Below are positions 50,234 to 59,053 of a DNA stretch of 64,000 nucleotides, piece after piece. Position numbers and translations under genes: made by a program. Location: positions 1,054,001 to 1,118,000 of the forward strand of contig NZ_CP104264.1 of the NCBI RefSeq assembly GCF_025244845.1, written 5' to 3'. Below the pieces are notes generated by a model. The model had not been told where the DNA came from. It saw only the letters and a list, made by a program, of their open reading frames with translations, and ran no database searches. The DNA comes from Arthrobacter sp. zg-Y1171 (GTDB lineage: Bacteria; Actinomycetota; Actinomycetes; Actinomycetales; Micrococcaceae). How positions within the stretch are numbered: the first letter of the stretch is position 1; every line of letters begins with the position of its first letter.

Positions 50234-50680
50234 GTGCTGCCCGAGCCCGCCAAGCATGGTGCCGAGGCCCGCGGCGAGGACGTGGGCCCGGGGGAGCGGT
50301 ATCCACCAGCAGGTCCAGGCTGCGGGTGGCCCGCCGTGCTCCGGATCCGGCTCGCCGGCGTCCCAGCGGGCCGCCGGATCCATGGCAGGAACCTCCAGCA
50401 GGAAGAAGTGCCGGGTCGCAATCTCCTGCCGCATCGGCCGCAGGTCGTACCGGGACTCACCGAGATATGCCGAGACCTTGCCGGGTAATCCGGTTTCTTC
50501 CTGCAGTTCGCGGACTGCGGCATCGGCCGGCTCTTCACCGGGCCGGATCGTTCCCGCCGGAACCTGCACGCCCGTGACTTCCAGGGGCACTTCCTTATGG
50601 GTAAACACCAGCAGGTGGCCCTGCTGTACCGCATAGCAGACGACTTTCCGGGTATGCGTGATCATGCGCAACTGTCTCAT
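50219..50680 (-). CDS. NUDIX hydrolase
   Basis: Hydrolyses a nucleoside diphosphate linked to another group. The NUDIX box is complete: GTIRPGEEPADAAVREL then QEETG. From ATG 50680 it has 153 aa; the frame is open to 50794 and its upstream residues look partly protein-like, so the true start may be earlier. Trp-rich C-terminus (WTCWWIPLPRAHV). Its 3' end overlaps the terminator of tRNA-Asn copy 1. Substrate unknown. Confidence 0.83.
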   Translation of the reverse strand: MRQLRMITHTRKVVCYAVQQGHLLVFTHKEVPLEVTGVQVPAGTIRPGEEPADAAVRELQEETGLPGKVSAYLGESRYDLRPMRQEIATRHFFLLEVPAMDPAARWDAGEPDPEHGGPPAAWTCWWIPLPRAHVLAAGLGTMLGGLGQHKKDP

Positions 50681-50772
50681 GCCGGAGTCCGGCGGTCGTT
50701 CTTCGATGTATTCATTGACGGGGTGGAGAGCCGGGCGGATACTCCCCGTATGAACGTCGACGAGGCGGGATA

Positions 50773-51396
50773 GTGCGGGAGGAACCGCCGACAAGCGGCG
50801 GCAGGGACTCGAGCGCGAGGTGGTGGAAGCGGCCTGAGATCGTTCTGGGAGTGCCTGGCTTAGCTATCGCGGCATGGACCTTGGCAGCGGAGCTGCAGCC
50901 GCTGGCTGATCCTGTTGCCGAGTGCCGGAAGCAACACCCCGAGGCGGACGGCACCCCGGTCCAAGTGGACCAAGTGGACCAAGGACAACCGCCCGCTTAT
51001 GTGATCAGAGGGTGCAAGCAGCCCGGGACTCCGGGAGTGGGGGAGGACGGGCTCTGGCAGGTTGACCTCAGCATCTATGCCGTCCCGGGTGCGTCCTCAG
51101 TGGACCCTGTTACCCAAGCGGAATTGTTTCTCACCGACTGCCCTGTCCTAGACCTTGGTTATCATTACTCCCGGGGACGCTTGGCGGGCAACAACCGCCT
51201 CGTCGTTCAGATGGGGCAGGTGGTCTTTGCCGGGAACGGGGAACCGGCGAGTATCCCCACGGAAGCGGGTGCGCTTGTGGGCGTGGAAGAGTTAACCCCC
51301 TTACCCGATCGGCTGATAGTGCTCAACCACGGCAGTAACCAGTTGACAACGGTCAGTTGTGAACCGCTGTCAGCCCCGTCAGCCGGGGGTGGGTAG
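50773..51396 (+). CDS. hypothetical membrane-anchored protein
   Basis: I do not recognise a family. It has 207 aa from a GTG. A basic start (RWWKRPEI) and one hydrophobic helix (VLGVPGLAIAAWTLAAE, about residues 24-40) suggest a signal anchor with the rest outside. Two cysteine pairs may matter (AECRKQH and RGCKQPG; TDCPVL and SCEPL). The start is uncertain, as there is no clear ribosome site. It lies between the two tRNA-Asn copies and diverges from the NUDIX gene. Confidence 0.55.
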   Translation: MREEPPTSGGRDSSARWWKRPEIVLGVPGLAIAAWTLAAELQPLADPVAECRKQHPEADGTPVQVDQVDQGQPPAYVIRGCKQPGTPGVGEDGLWQVDLSIYAVPGASSVDPVTQAELFLTDCPVLDLGYHYSRGRLAGNNRLVVQMGQVVFAGNGEPASIPTEAGALVGVEELTPLPDRLIVLNHGSNQLTTVSCEPLSAPSAGGG

Positions 51397-51479
51397 GTCG
51401 ACGCCGTGGTGGGCCGACCGGTACGAATGGGTGGAACACCTCCAGGGAGGTGTGGTTCGGAAGGACCGGAAACTTCCTG

Positions 51480-51485
51480 TATAGT
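51480..51485 (+). promoter_or_regulatory. -10 element of tRNA-Asn copy 2
   Basis: TATAGT in the extended context TGTATAGT, 14 nt before the tRNA, matching the spacing at copy 1. Confidence 0.55.
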
Positions 51486-51499
51486 TGAGGACGCCGCTT

Positions 51500-51572
51500 T
51501 CCCCCGTAGCTCAATTGGCAGAGCATTCGACTGTTAATCGAAGGGTTACTGGTTCGAGTCCAGTCGGGGGAG
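51500..51572 (+). tRNA. tRNA-Asn (GTT), copy 2
   Basis: Identical in all 73 bases with copy 1 at 50111-50183. The identical block runs 81 bp (51493-51573 against 50104-50184), so the duplication includes GCCGCTT before the gene. It has its own -10 element and downstream hairpin, so both copies look functional. Confidence 0.97.
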
Positions 51573-51577
51573 CCAGC

Positions 51578-51619
51578 AAAGGGTCTGTGACCGGGTTTCC
51601 CGTGTTTCAGGCCCTTTTT
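51578..51619 (+). terminator. terminator after tRNA-Asn copy 2
   Basis: AAAGGG.CTG pairs with CAG.CCCTTT around an inner CGGG/CCCG hairpin, then a short T-run. It is weaker than at copy 1. Confidence 0.6.
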
Positions 51620-51650
51620 CGTGGGCGCTTCAGCGGTCCTCCCGCGGTGT

Positions 51651-51724
51651 GTCTGGATCCCCGCACTTTGTCCGGTTTCCTGCGGTGCGCGGCGCAGGGA
51701 TCTGCACAAAACGCAGGGATGCAC
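51651..51724. repeat. palindromic repeat element, distant copy
   Basis: Same architecture as the elements near 26.8-29.2 kb. Left-arm units are GTCTGGATCCCCGCA and TTTGTCCGGTTTCCTGCG, the centre is GTGCGCGG, and right-arm units are GCAGGGATCTGCACAAA and GCAGGGATGCAC. It lies between tRNA-Asn copy 2 and the malic enzyme gene. The rest of that 400-bp gap shows no gene. Confidence 0.8.
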
Positions 51725-51975
51725 CCGCTCCCCGGGGGGATTAGCTCGCGCGCCAAGTGGACGGCTGGCCCATTCCTGCGCTTACACTGGCAGTTATCGC
51801 GCCCGGCAGGGCAGTTCCGGCATCCCCGGACCCCGCCCCCGGCCGCTAAGGCATCCCATCCTGTTGCCTCTGGCCCGGAGCCCCACGGCTTCCGGTATCC
51901 GCCGTCCCTGTGCCCGTTCATCCCGGGCCCGCACGGCGGGACCTTCCCTGGAACCAACAGCTGGAGCACACCGCT

Positions 51976-53178
51976 ATGCCTACATCAGAAACTCCTTCGC
52001 CCGCGCCCGCGCCCGCCGCCGCCAATTTGAACAGTGCCGATCCCATTACGGCCGAAGAAATCCTTGCCGCGCACAAGGGAGGGAAACTCTCCGTGGAAAC
52101 CCGGCTGCCGCTGGATTCCAAGCGGGCCCTGTCCATTGCCTACACGCCGGGTGTCGCCCAGGTCAGCCGGGCCATCGCCGCCGACCCGGAACTGGCCGCA
52201 ACCCACACCTGGGCCTCCCGGCTGGTGGTGGTGGTCAGCGACGGCACCGCCGTCCTGGGACTGGGCGACATCGGTGCGGCCGCGTCACTGCCGGTGATGG
52301 AAGGGAAATCCGCACTCTTCCGCACCTTCGGCGGCCTGAACTCGATTCCGCTGGTGCTGGATACCACCAACGTGGACGAAATCATCGAAACCCTCGTCAG
52401 GCTGCGGCCCAGCTACGGAGCCGTGAACCTGGAGGATATCTCCGCGCCGCGCTGCTTCGAACTGGAGCAGCGGTTGATCGAAGCGCTGGACTGTCCCGTA
52501 ATGCACGACGACCAGCACGGCACCGCCATTGTGGTGCTGGCAGCACTGCGCAACGCCGCCCGCGTGACCGGCCGGGAACTGCGGGACCTGCGGGTGGTGA
52601 TTTCCGGCGCCGGCGCTGCCGGGGTCGCATGCGCCAACATCCTGCGGGAGGCGGGGATTGCCGACGTCGTTGTGCTGGACTCACAGGGCATCGTTTCGGA
52701 TTCCCGGAGCGGACTCACCAGCATCAAGGCGGACCTGGCCGCCCGGACCAATCCGCGGGGCGTCGACGGCGGCGCGGCCGAGGCGCTGAAGGGTGCAGAC
52801 GTTTTTGTCGGCGTCTCCTCGGGAACGGTCCCGGAGGAGGTCCTGTCCGGCATGGCACCCGAAGCCATCATTTTTGCCCTGTCCAACCCCGATCCCGAAG
52901 TCCATCCGGACATCGCCCGCCGGCACGCCGCCGTCGTCGCCACCGGCCGCAGCGACTTTCCCAACCAGATCAACAACGTCCTGGCCTTTCCGGGCGTCTT
53001 CCGAGGCGCGTTGGACAGCGGCGCCCGCCGAATCACCGCCCGGATGAAGGTTGCCGCGGCTGCGGCAATTGCGGATCTCGTGGGGGAGGACCTGCACGCG
53101 GAATACATCGTGCCCAGCCCGTTGGATCCCAGGGTGGCACCCGCGGTCGCAGCAGCCGTGGCGGCGGCATCAGGATAA
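51976..53178 (+). CDS. malic enzyme (NAD(P)-dependent, short form)
   Basis: Oxidative decarboxylation of L-malate to pyruvate. It has 400 aa from ATG 51976, typical of the short bacterial class. The YTPGVAQVSRAIAADPE tyrosine region and the metal/substrate block FGGLNSIPLVLDT ... NLEDISAPRCFELE are present, then VMHDDQHGTAIVVLAAL. The Rossmann motif VVISGAGAAGVACANIL and the FALSNPDPE and SDFPNQINNVLAFPG signatures complete it. Cofactor preference cannot be read with certainty. Monocistronic. Confidence 0.93.
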   Translation: MPTSETPSPAPAPAAANLNSADPITAEEILAAHKGGKLSVETRLPLDSKRALSIAYTPGVAQVSRAIAADPELAATHTWASRLVVVVSDGTAVLGLGDIGAAASLPVMEGKSALFRTFGGLNSIPLVLDTTNVDEIIETLVRLRPSYGAVNLEDISAPRCFELEQRLIEALDCPVMHDDQHGTAIVVLAALRNAARVTGRELRDLRVVISGAGAAGVACANILREAGIADVVVLDSQGIVSDSRSGLTSIKADLAARTNPRGVDGGAAEALKGADVFVGVSSGTVPEEVLSGMAPEAIIFALSNPDPEVHPDIARRHAAVVATGRSDFPNQINNVLAFPGVFRGALDSGARRITARMKVAAAAAIADLVGEDLHAEYIVPSPLDPRVAPAVAAAVAAASG

Positions 53179-53464
53179 CCGGCTGCGGTCGAAGCAAAGC
53201 CGGGGCCGTGTGAAGTGGACGACATTGGGCATGTTCCCCTTCCACGGTTCCGGTGCCCCGACGGGGCGCTCCGCCCGGTGCCTGCGCCGGAATTCCAGGG
53301 CGGGGACCTCCAGCCGGGGCGGATCGATGGGTGCGTATCTGTTGCTGGAGGCGTGCTCCGGCTACCGTGCATGAACAAGCATGCTTAGTGTTATGCGTAG
53401 GCTTAAGTGTTTTGACACCAGTCACATGTACGAAGCTAGTTGAGTAGAAAACGAGGAACGGTCG
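53179..53464 (+). promoter_or_regulatory. upstream region of the sugar porter
   Basis: A 286-bp gap with no convincing gene. It contains the 10-bp palindrome AAGCATGCTT (53377-53386) and a consensus -35 TTGACA (53412-53417) upstream of the transporter, whose ATG follows GAGGAACGG. A good -10 at standard spacing was not found. Confidence 0.4.
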
Positions 53465-54901
53465 ATGGGCGCGACGCAGCCAGGACCTAACAAAGGCGGA
53501 TCCGAACGGGTGGCCCACCCCGGCAAGGTGATCGGCGTCACCGTTGCCGCAGCGGTGGGCGGCTTGCTCTTCGGGTTCGATACCGCAGTGATCAACGGTG
53601 CGGTGGATGCTATCGGCGAGGAATTCACGCTCAGCCCGGGCATCCTCGGCTTTACCGTGGCCATCACGCTGCTCGGCTGTGCTGCCGGTGCATGGTTTGC
53701 CGGCCAGCTGGCGGACAAGCTGGGCCGGAAACTGGTTATGGTCGGTGCCGCGGTGCTGTTTGCGGCCAACTCCGTGGGCTCGGCACTGGCCTTCTCGGAG
53801 TGGGACCTCATGCTGTGGCGGCTGATCGGCGGCCTGGCCATCGGTACCGCGTCCGTCATCGCCCCCGGTTACATTGCCGAAGTAGCACCCGCAAAGTGGC
53901 GCGGTGCGCTGGGTTCAGTCCAGCAGCTGGCAATCACGATCGGCATCTTTGCCGCCCTGCTCTCCGACGCCTTCCTGGCGAACACCGCAGGCAGCGCGCT
54001 TGGCGAACTGTGGTGGGGCCTGCCGGCCTGGCGCTGGATGCTGCTGGTCGGCGTCGTCCCCGCCATTGTCTACGGTGTCCTGGCACTGACCATTCCGGAA
54101 TCCCCGCAGTACCTGGTCCGGAAGAACCGCGACGCAGAAGCCGCCAAGGTGCTCACCAGCATCTCCGGTGTGACGGATACGGACCGCAAGATCGCCGACA
54201 TCCGCGACAGCTTCAAGAGCCCGCAGCCGACGTTCCGGGACCTGCGCGGTCCCAAGTTCGGGCTCCAGCCCATCCTCTGGGTCGGTATGGCCATTGCCGC
54301 ATTCCAGCAGCTGGTCGGCATCAATGCGATCTTCTACTACTCCACCACTCTGTGGCGGTCCGTAGGCTTCAGCGAAAGCGATTCCTTCACGACGTCGGTG
54401 ATCACCTCGATCGTGAACGTCGTGATGACGCTGGTTGCCATCGCCTTCGTGGACCGCATCGGCCGCCGCAAACTGCTGATGATCGGCTCGGCCGGTATGT
54501 TCGTGGGCCTGCTGGCAGCCACGGTTTCGTTCTTCCAGGCCGTGGACGTAGACGGCGAAGTCTCCCTCCCCGGTATCTGGGGACCGGTTGCCCTGGTGGG
54601 CGCGAACCTGTTCGTGGTCTTCTTTGCGGCGACCTGGGGGCCGGTCATGTGGGTAACCCTGGGCGAGGTCTTCCCGAATAACATCCGGTCCCTGGCCCTG
54701 GGCCTGGGCGCGATGGTCAACTGGATCTTCAATTTCATTGTTACCCTTGCCTTCCCGTGGGTCAGCGATAACTTCGGGGTCTGGATCATGTACGCCATCT
54801 TTACCGCGTTCGCGGTGCTGTCCTTCTGGTTCGTGAAGACCAAACTTCCCGAGCTGTCCGGCCGCGAACTCGAGGACCGCGAGGGCCTCGAAACGTCCTG
54901 A
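53465..54901 (+). CDS. MFS sugar porter
   Basis: A proton-coupled sugar symporter of the major facilitator superfamily, 478 aa with twelve predicted helices. Family signatures are LLFGFDTAVINGAVDAIG, a DKLGRKLVM loop, IPESPQYLVRKNRD at the central loop and DRIGRRKLLMIGSAGM in the second half. PVMWVTLGEVFPNNIRS closes the set. These match xylose/glucose/arabinose/inositol porters; the sugar cannot be assigned. Single gene. Confidence 0.93.
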   Translation: MGATQPGPNKGGSERVAHPGKVIGVTVAAAVGGLLFGFDTAVINGAVDAIGEEFTLSPGILGFTVAITLLGCAAGAWFAGQLADKLGRKLVMVGAAVLFAANSVGSALAFSEWDLMLWRLIGGLAIGTASVIAPGYIAEVAPAKWRGALGSVQQLAITIGIFAALLSDAFLANTAGSALGELWWGLPAWRWMLLVGVVPAIVYGVLALTIPESPQYLVRKNRDAEAAKVLTSISGVTDTDRKIADIRDSFKSPQPTFRDLRGPKFGLQPILWVGMAIAAFQQLVGINAIFYYSTTLWRSVGFSESDSFTTSVITSIVNVVMTLVAIAFVDRIGRRKLLMIGSAGMFVGLLAATVSFFQAVDVDGEVSLPGIWGPVALVGANLFVVFFAATWGPVMWVTLGEVFPNNIRSLALGLGAMVNWIFNFIVTLAFPWVSDNFGVWIMYAIFTAFAVLSFWFVKTKLPELSGRELEDREGLETS

Positions 54902-54960
54902 CGCGCAGCTGGTGCGGATGGGCAAACTGATAACACTGAGGAGAATGGTAATTTGGGGTT

Positions 54961-55791
54961 ATGGCAACGGTGAATACTGAACAGGGGACGGAGGCTGGGC
55001 GCATGAACCGCTCCGCTAGCACTCGGACACAGCGAACGGCGGGAAGCTCGTCGCTGGTTGGGCTGGCGAAAGTCATGGCCCGCCTGACGCCGCGTCAGCT
55101 GAATGACGAGTTCGCCCTCGCCACAGCCGAAATGAAGCAAAAGGGCATCAAGGCCGGCGTTGCTGCCGCGTTTATGGTGGTGGCGCTGCTTATGGTCGCA
55201 GCGCTGGCCATTTCGCTGCTGGTAGCCGGCATCCTCGCACTGTCGCTGGTCCTGCCGGGCTGGCTGGCTGCCCTGCTGGTTGCCGCGCTGTTCCTGGTGA
55301 TTGCAGGCATCGCCGGATTCATTGGCTACAGCCGATTCAAGAAGACCCTCCCGCTGCTTCCGGAGGAGGCCATCCGCGGCATCCGCTACGACGTCGGCGT
55401 GCTGAAGGAAGGCCGCAGCTTCGATCCGGCCACGCTGGACAAGCCCAAGGAACCGAAGGAAAAGAAGGACAAGAAGGCCGAGAAGGACGACAAGCCTGAA
55501 GGCCCGAAGCAGCCCACTCCGGAAGAACTGCGCACCCGTGCGCGGCAGCGCCGCGAGCACCTCGCGGCAGTCCGGGACGGGCTCGGCGAGAAGGTGGACG
55601 TCAAGGCCCGCATCCAGGAGCTGAAGTCCCGCCGCGCCGCTGCAGCCCGAGGCAAGGACAGCAGCAGCGACGGTCCCTCCACGGCCGACGACGTGCTGGC
55701 CATGATCAAGGAACGCTGGCAGCCGCTTTCGGTAATGGCCGCATCCCTGCTGGCACTGCTCCTCATGTCCCGTCGGCTCGCGCGAAAGTAA
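54961..55791 (+). CDS. holin-X-like membrane protein with DUF3618-type tail
   Basis: A 276-aa protein. Residues about 30-130 resemble the actinobacterial Holin-X (phage_holin_3_6) domain, with an amphipathic start (LAKVMARLTPRQLNDEFALA) and two long hydrophobic helices. A highly charged Lys/Glu linker (about 157-185) precedes a DUF3618-like segment (about 185-220) and a last TM helix. Such genes are ordinary chromosomal genes in actinobacteria and no phage genes are nearby, so a lysis role is not implied. Confidence 0.8.
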   Translation: MATVNTEQGTEAGRMNRSASTRTQRTAGSSSLVGLAKVMARLTPRQLNDEFALATAEMKQKGIKAGVAAAFMVVALLMVAALAISLLVAGILALSLVLPGWLAALLVAALFLVIAGIAGFIGYSRFKKTLPLLPEEAIRGIRYDVGVLKEGRSFDPATLDKPKEPKEKKDKKAEKDDKPEGPKQPTPEELRTRARQRREHLAAVRDGLGEKVDVKARIQELKSRRAAAARGKDSSSDGPSTADDVLAMIKERWQPLSVMAASLLALLLMSRRLARK

Positions 55792-55827
55792 GCTGTACTC
55801 GTACATCTTTGACGAGGGGAACGGACC

Positions 55828-56469
55828 GTGATCAGATTTATCGGTGCCGGAGCGCGTCCCGATACGGAAATTACCGTATTGGAACGCTTCTGGACCCTAC
55901 CGAATCTGGTCACGGTCCTTCGCTTTCTCGGCATCCCCCTGTTTGTGCTGTTCATCAGCCAGGACCGCTACGGGAGTGCGTTCCTCACCCTGGTGGCAGT
56001 GGGCTGTACCGACTGGATAGACGGCTACCTGGCCCGCCGGCTGAACCAGGTCTCCGCTACCGGCCAGTGGCTGGATCCGGTCGCCGACAGGCTGGCACTG
56101 ATCATAGTGGCTGCCACCTTTGTGGCAGACGGCATCGCACCGGCCTGGTTGATCCTGAGCATCGCCATCCCCGACGCCGTCCTGATCGCCAATTCGCTCC
56201 TGCTGTTCCGGGGCAACCCCTACCTGCCGGTGAGCATTGTCGGGAAAATCCGCACCGCGTTGCTGCTGTTGGGTGCGCCCCTGCTGCTGCTGGAACGGGT
56301 GGAGGGATTTGACCACCACTGGCTCTCGGTTGCAGGTTCCGCCGTGCTGGCACTGGGCTGCATCGGCCACGTTGCGGCGGCCGCCGGATACCTCGTGGCT
56401 GCGTGGCGCAAATACCTGCACCAGCGCGAGCATGTACCGGCCGGAACCGGAACCGGCCATGCACCCTAG
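55828..56469 (+). CDS. CDP-alcohol phosphatidyltransferase family protein
   Basis: A phospholipid-synthesis enzyme joining a CDP-activated lipid to an alcohol. The signature is complete: D-WIDG-YLAR with a later G-QWLDPVAD, giving all four metal-binding Asp. It has 213 aa, about five TM helices, GTG start. It resembles the PgsA group, so a glycerol-phosphate acceptor is plausible. It opens a run with a DMT-type transporter and a glycosyltransferase, hinting at glycolipid or envelope synthesis. Confidence 0.9.
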   Translation: MIRFIGAGARPDTEITVLERFWTLPNLVTVLRFLGIPLFVLFISQDRYGSAFLTLVAVGCTDWIDGYLARRLNQVSATGQWLDPVADRLALIIVAATFVADGIAPAWLILSIAIPDAVLIANSLLLFRGNPYLPVSIVGKIRTALLLLGAPLLLLERVEGFDHHWLSVAGSAVLALGCIGHVAAAAGYLVAAWRKYLHQREHVPAGTGTGHAP

Positions 56470-56517
56470 GACACACTCCGTTTCCCCGCACAGCACGGCA
56501 GCACCTGGACCGGGCCG

Positions 56518-57450
56518 ATGGTAGGGATCGCCGTAGCCTGTGCCTTGGCCAGCGCTTTTTTCCTTGCCTTCGGTGCCCAGCGCCAAGGCAGCGCCGTCAA
56601 GGCGGACACCGGCGGCCTGGGCCTGAACTCCTCCCAGATCAGCCGCCTGCTGCGCAACCCCCGCTGGCTTCTCGGGCTTTTGCTGCTGGGGACGGGCATG
56701 GCCCTGAACGTGGCTGCACTCTCGATGGCGCCCCTGACGGTGGTGCAGCCGATTGGTTCCATCGCATTGGTCATCACGACAGTGGTGAATTCCCGGGACC
56801 AGGGCCTGCACATGAACCGCATTACGGTCGCGGCGATTACGGCGTGCGTGGCCGGCAGCATGCTTTTTGTGTCGCTGGCCATCATGGTCACCCGTTCAGA
56901 GCAGGTCGTGGAACCGCGGCAGGAAGTGACCATTGTCCTCATCCTCGCCGTCGTCGTGATCTTCTTCGGCGGACTGAACGTGCTTTTCGGCAAGCGGCTC
57001 CGCGCAATCGCCCACATCCTCGGCGCCGGCATCCTGTTCGGCTTTGTTGCCGTCCTGACCAAGGTCATTGCCGGGGACCTGCTCAACCCGAACGGCCGGT
57101 TCCTCCTGAACGTGCCCTGGTACACCATCGTGGCGATCGCCGCTGCCGGTGCACTCGGTTCCTGGTTCGTGCAGAACGCCTACTCGAGCGGCCCGCCGGA
57201 CCTGGTGATTGCGGGGCTGACGGTAATCGACCCCATGGTGGGGATCGCCATCGGCATCGGAGTCCTGCACGAACTGCGGCCGGATGTGCCGGCCGTGGCC
57301 GCGGTGGCCATGTCCGTGGCGGCCCTGATTGCTATTGTTGGGGTCGTTGCCCTTTCGAGGTATCACCCTGACGTTATCCAGCGTCGGAACGAAGAGCGGA
57401 GGCGGCAGAAGCCGGCCTCAAAGAATCCGAAAGCAGGACCTACAACGTGA
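56518..57450 (+). CDS. DMT-superfamily / NIPA-like transporter
   Basis: A 310-aa membrane protein with nine to ten helices in two EamA-like halves. The opening ASAFFLAFGAQRQGSAVK and LNVAALSMAPLTVVQPIGSI resemble bacterial relatives of NIPA magnesium transporters. A basic cytoplasmic tail (RRNEERRRQKPASKNPK) ends the protein. The stop overlaps the glycosyltransferase start (GTGA), so the two are coupled. Substrate unknown. Confidence 0.83.
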   Translation: MVGIAVACALASAFFLAFGAQRQGSAVKADTGGLGLNSSQISRLLRNPRWLLGLLLLGTGMALNVAALSMAPLTVVQPIGSIALVITTVVNSRDQGLHMNRITVAAITACVAGSMLFVSLAIMVTRSEQVVEPRQEVTIVLILAVVVIFFGGLNVLFGKRLRAIAHILGAGILFGFVAVLTKVIAGDLLNPNGRFLLNVPWYTIVAIAAAGALGSWFVQNAYSSGPPDLVIAGLTVIDPMVGIAIGIGVLHELRPDVPAVAAVAMSVAALIAIVGVVALSRYHPDVIQRRNEERRRQKPASKNPKAGPTT

Positions 57451-58646
57451 CCGACGCCCCGGTAGACAAACCGCTGACTGTCCTCATCGCTTGTGACACC
57501 TATCCTCCCCACCTGAACGGCGCCGCGCAGTTCGGCTACCGGCTGGCCCGGGGGATGCACGGGCGTGGGCACAACGTCCACGTACTGGCTCCCAATGATG
57601 TCAACGGCGGCAGCCGAAGCGACCTTGAGGGAGAGTGGCCGGTCCACCGGCTCCGTTCCCACGGGGTGCCTACCCATGAATACTGGCGGATCTGCCTGCC
57701 CTGGGAGATCAAGAAGGAAATCACCCTGCTGTTCGACAGGGTGCAGCCCGATGTCGTGCACATCCAGTGCCACTACATGGTGGGGGAGTACACGCTCTAC
57801 GAAGCCCGTAAGCGCGGCATCCGTGTCATCGCGACCAACCACTTCATGCCGGAAAACCTGGATCCGTTCCTGCCCTTCCCGAAATGGGTTAAGCAGATTG
57901 TCGCCACCAACTCCTGGAAGGACATGGGCAAGGTCATGGGCCAGGCCCACGTGGTCACCACGCCCACGCCGCTGGCTGCCGAGGCGATGTACCGCCACGC
58001 CTTCCTGCACGACGTGATGCCGTTGTCCAACGGCATTGACGCGTCGGTTTACGAGCTGCGCGACGGGGAGCAGATTCCCCCGCACGAAGCGCCCACGGTT
58101 CTTTTTGTCGGCCGGCTGGCCGAGGAAAAGCACGTGGACGTGCTGATTGACGCCGTAGCGAAGACTCCCGCCCACCTCGGAGTGCGGGCGGAAATCATCG
58201 GCGGCGGCGAAGTCCGTCCCGGGCTGGAAGCCCAGGTGCAGCGACTGGGACTGCAGGACCGGGTGGTCTTCCGCGGACTGGTCTCCGATGAAGAACTGCG
58301 CGAGGCGTACCTCAAAGCCGACCTGTTCTGCATGCCGGGTACCGCCGAGCTTCAGTCACTGGTGACGTTGGAGGCGATGTCGGCATCGAAACCGGTCCTG
58401 CTGGCCGATGCGATGGCGTTGCCGCACCTCGTGGACAAGGGACGCAACGGCTACCTGTTTACGCCGGGCGACAGCTCCGAGCTGGCAGGGCGCATCACGG
58501 AAATCCTGGAGCTGCCCGCCGACGAGCGGGCGAAGATGGGCCGGACCAGCCGCGAGATGGTGGACCGGCACAGCCTGGAAGCCACGTTGTCCACCTTTGA
58601 AGATCTCTACCGCGGGGATCCGGGGAAACGCGTGGATGCGCGCTGA
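57447..58646 (+). CDS. GT4-family glycosyltransferase
   Basis: A retaining GT-B glycosyltransferase of 399 aa. The N-terminal acceptor domain opens TVLIACDTYPPHLNGAAQFG, and C-terminal NDP-sugar binding shows TVLFVGRLAEEKHVDVLI and the EX7E motif in AELQSLVTLEAMSASKPVL. It is similar to lipid mannosyl/glucosyltransferases such as PimB- or diacylglycerol-type enzymes. Context with a CDP-alcohol transferase two genes upstream supports membrane glycolipid synthesis (inference). Confidence 0.9.
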   Translation: MTDAPVDKPLTVLIACDTYPPHLNGAAQFGYRLARGMHGRGHNVHVLAPNDVNGGSRSDLEGEWPVHRLRSHGVPTHEYWRICLPWEIKKEITLLFDRVQPDVVHIQCHYMVGEYTLYEARKRGIRVIATNHFMPENLDPFLPFPKWVKQIVATNSWKDMGKVMGQAHVVTTPTPLAAEAMYRHAFLHDVMPLSNGIDASVYELRDGEQIPPHEAPTVLFVGRLAEEKHVDVLIDAVAKTPAHLGVRAEIIGGGEVRPGLEAQVQRLGLQDRVVFRGLVSDEELREAYLKADLFCMPGTAELQSLVTLEAMSASKPVLLADAMALPHLVDKGRNGYLFTPGDSSELAGRITEILELPADERAKMGRTSREMVDRHSLEATLSTFEDLYRGDPGKRVDAR

Positions 58647-58702
58647 TTGGTTGTCCAGTCCCCGGACCCACTAGGATGGCATCGTTGCCTTCTTGGGCAC
58701 CC

Positions 58703-58776
58703 GGGGCTGTAGCTCAGCTGGTCAGAGCAGCGGACTCATAATCCGTGGGTCGTGGGTTCAAGCCCCACCAGCCCTA
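58703..58776 (+). tRNA. tRNA with CAT anticodon (elongator Met, or Ile2)
   Basis: A 74-nt cloverleaf: acceptor GGGGCTG pairs with CAGCCCT (G-T at the end pair) and discriminator A. Anticodon loop CTCATAA has CAT at 58737-58739, and the T-arm is GTGGGTTCAAGCCCCAC. It has no initiator features such as a mismatched first pair with CCGGG anticodon stem. Elongator Met is the likelier call; a lysidine-modified Ile2 tRNA cannot be excluded. Confidence 0.9.
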
Positions 58777-58815
58777 CCTGTAATGGATCGGACGACGTCC
58801 CGATCCGCCTTGATA

Positions 58816-58850
58816 AACGCCCCGGTCTGCGGACCGGGGCGTTTTCTTTT
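58816..58850 (+). terminator. terminator after the CAT tRNA
   Basis: AACGCCCCGGTC (58816-58827) pairs with GACCGGGGCGTT (58832-58843) around TGCG, followed by TTTCTTTT. Confidence 0.93.
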
Positions 58851-59053
58851 GCCTGGGCATTCCTGCGATGTCGCCGGAGGCACCCCGTAAGCCCCTTATC
58901 TGTCCTCCCAGTGGGCCGCACGCCGCCGCACGCCGTCGGAGGCAATTTTCCGCAGACGTTGTGATCGTTGTTACTGGTGGGTAACATGGGCTCAGCCGGT
59001 TCCCGGATGGGCACCAGCGGATCACCGATGATCAGCAGCGAAGGACAATTTCC

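Noticed and set aside
50111..51572. Integrative element between the tRNA-Asn copies
   Set aside because: No integrase or mobility gene is present and the repeat covers the whole tRNA rather than its 3' end, so it is kept as a finding but not called as a mobile element.
54961..55791. Prophage remnant suggested by the holin-like protein
   Set aside because: No integrase, capsid, lysin or att repeat lies nearby; Holin-X/DUF3618 proteins are routine chromosomal genes in actinobacteria.
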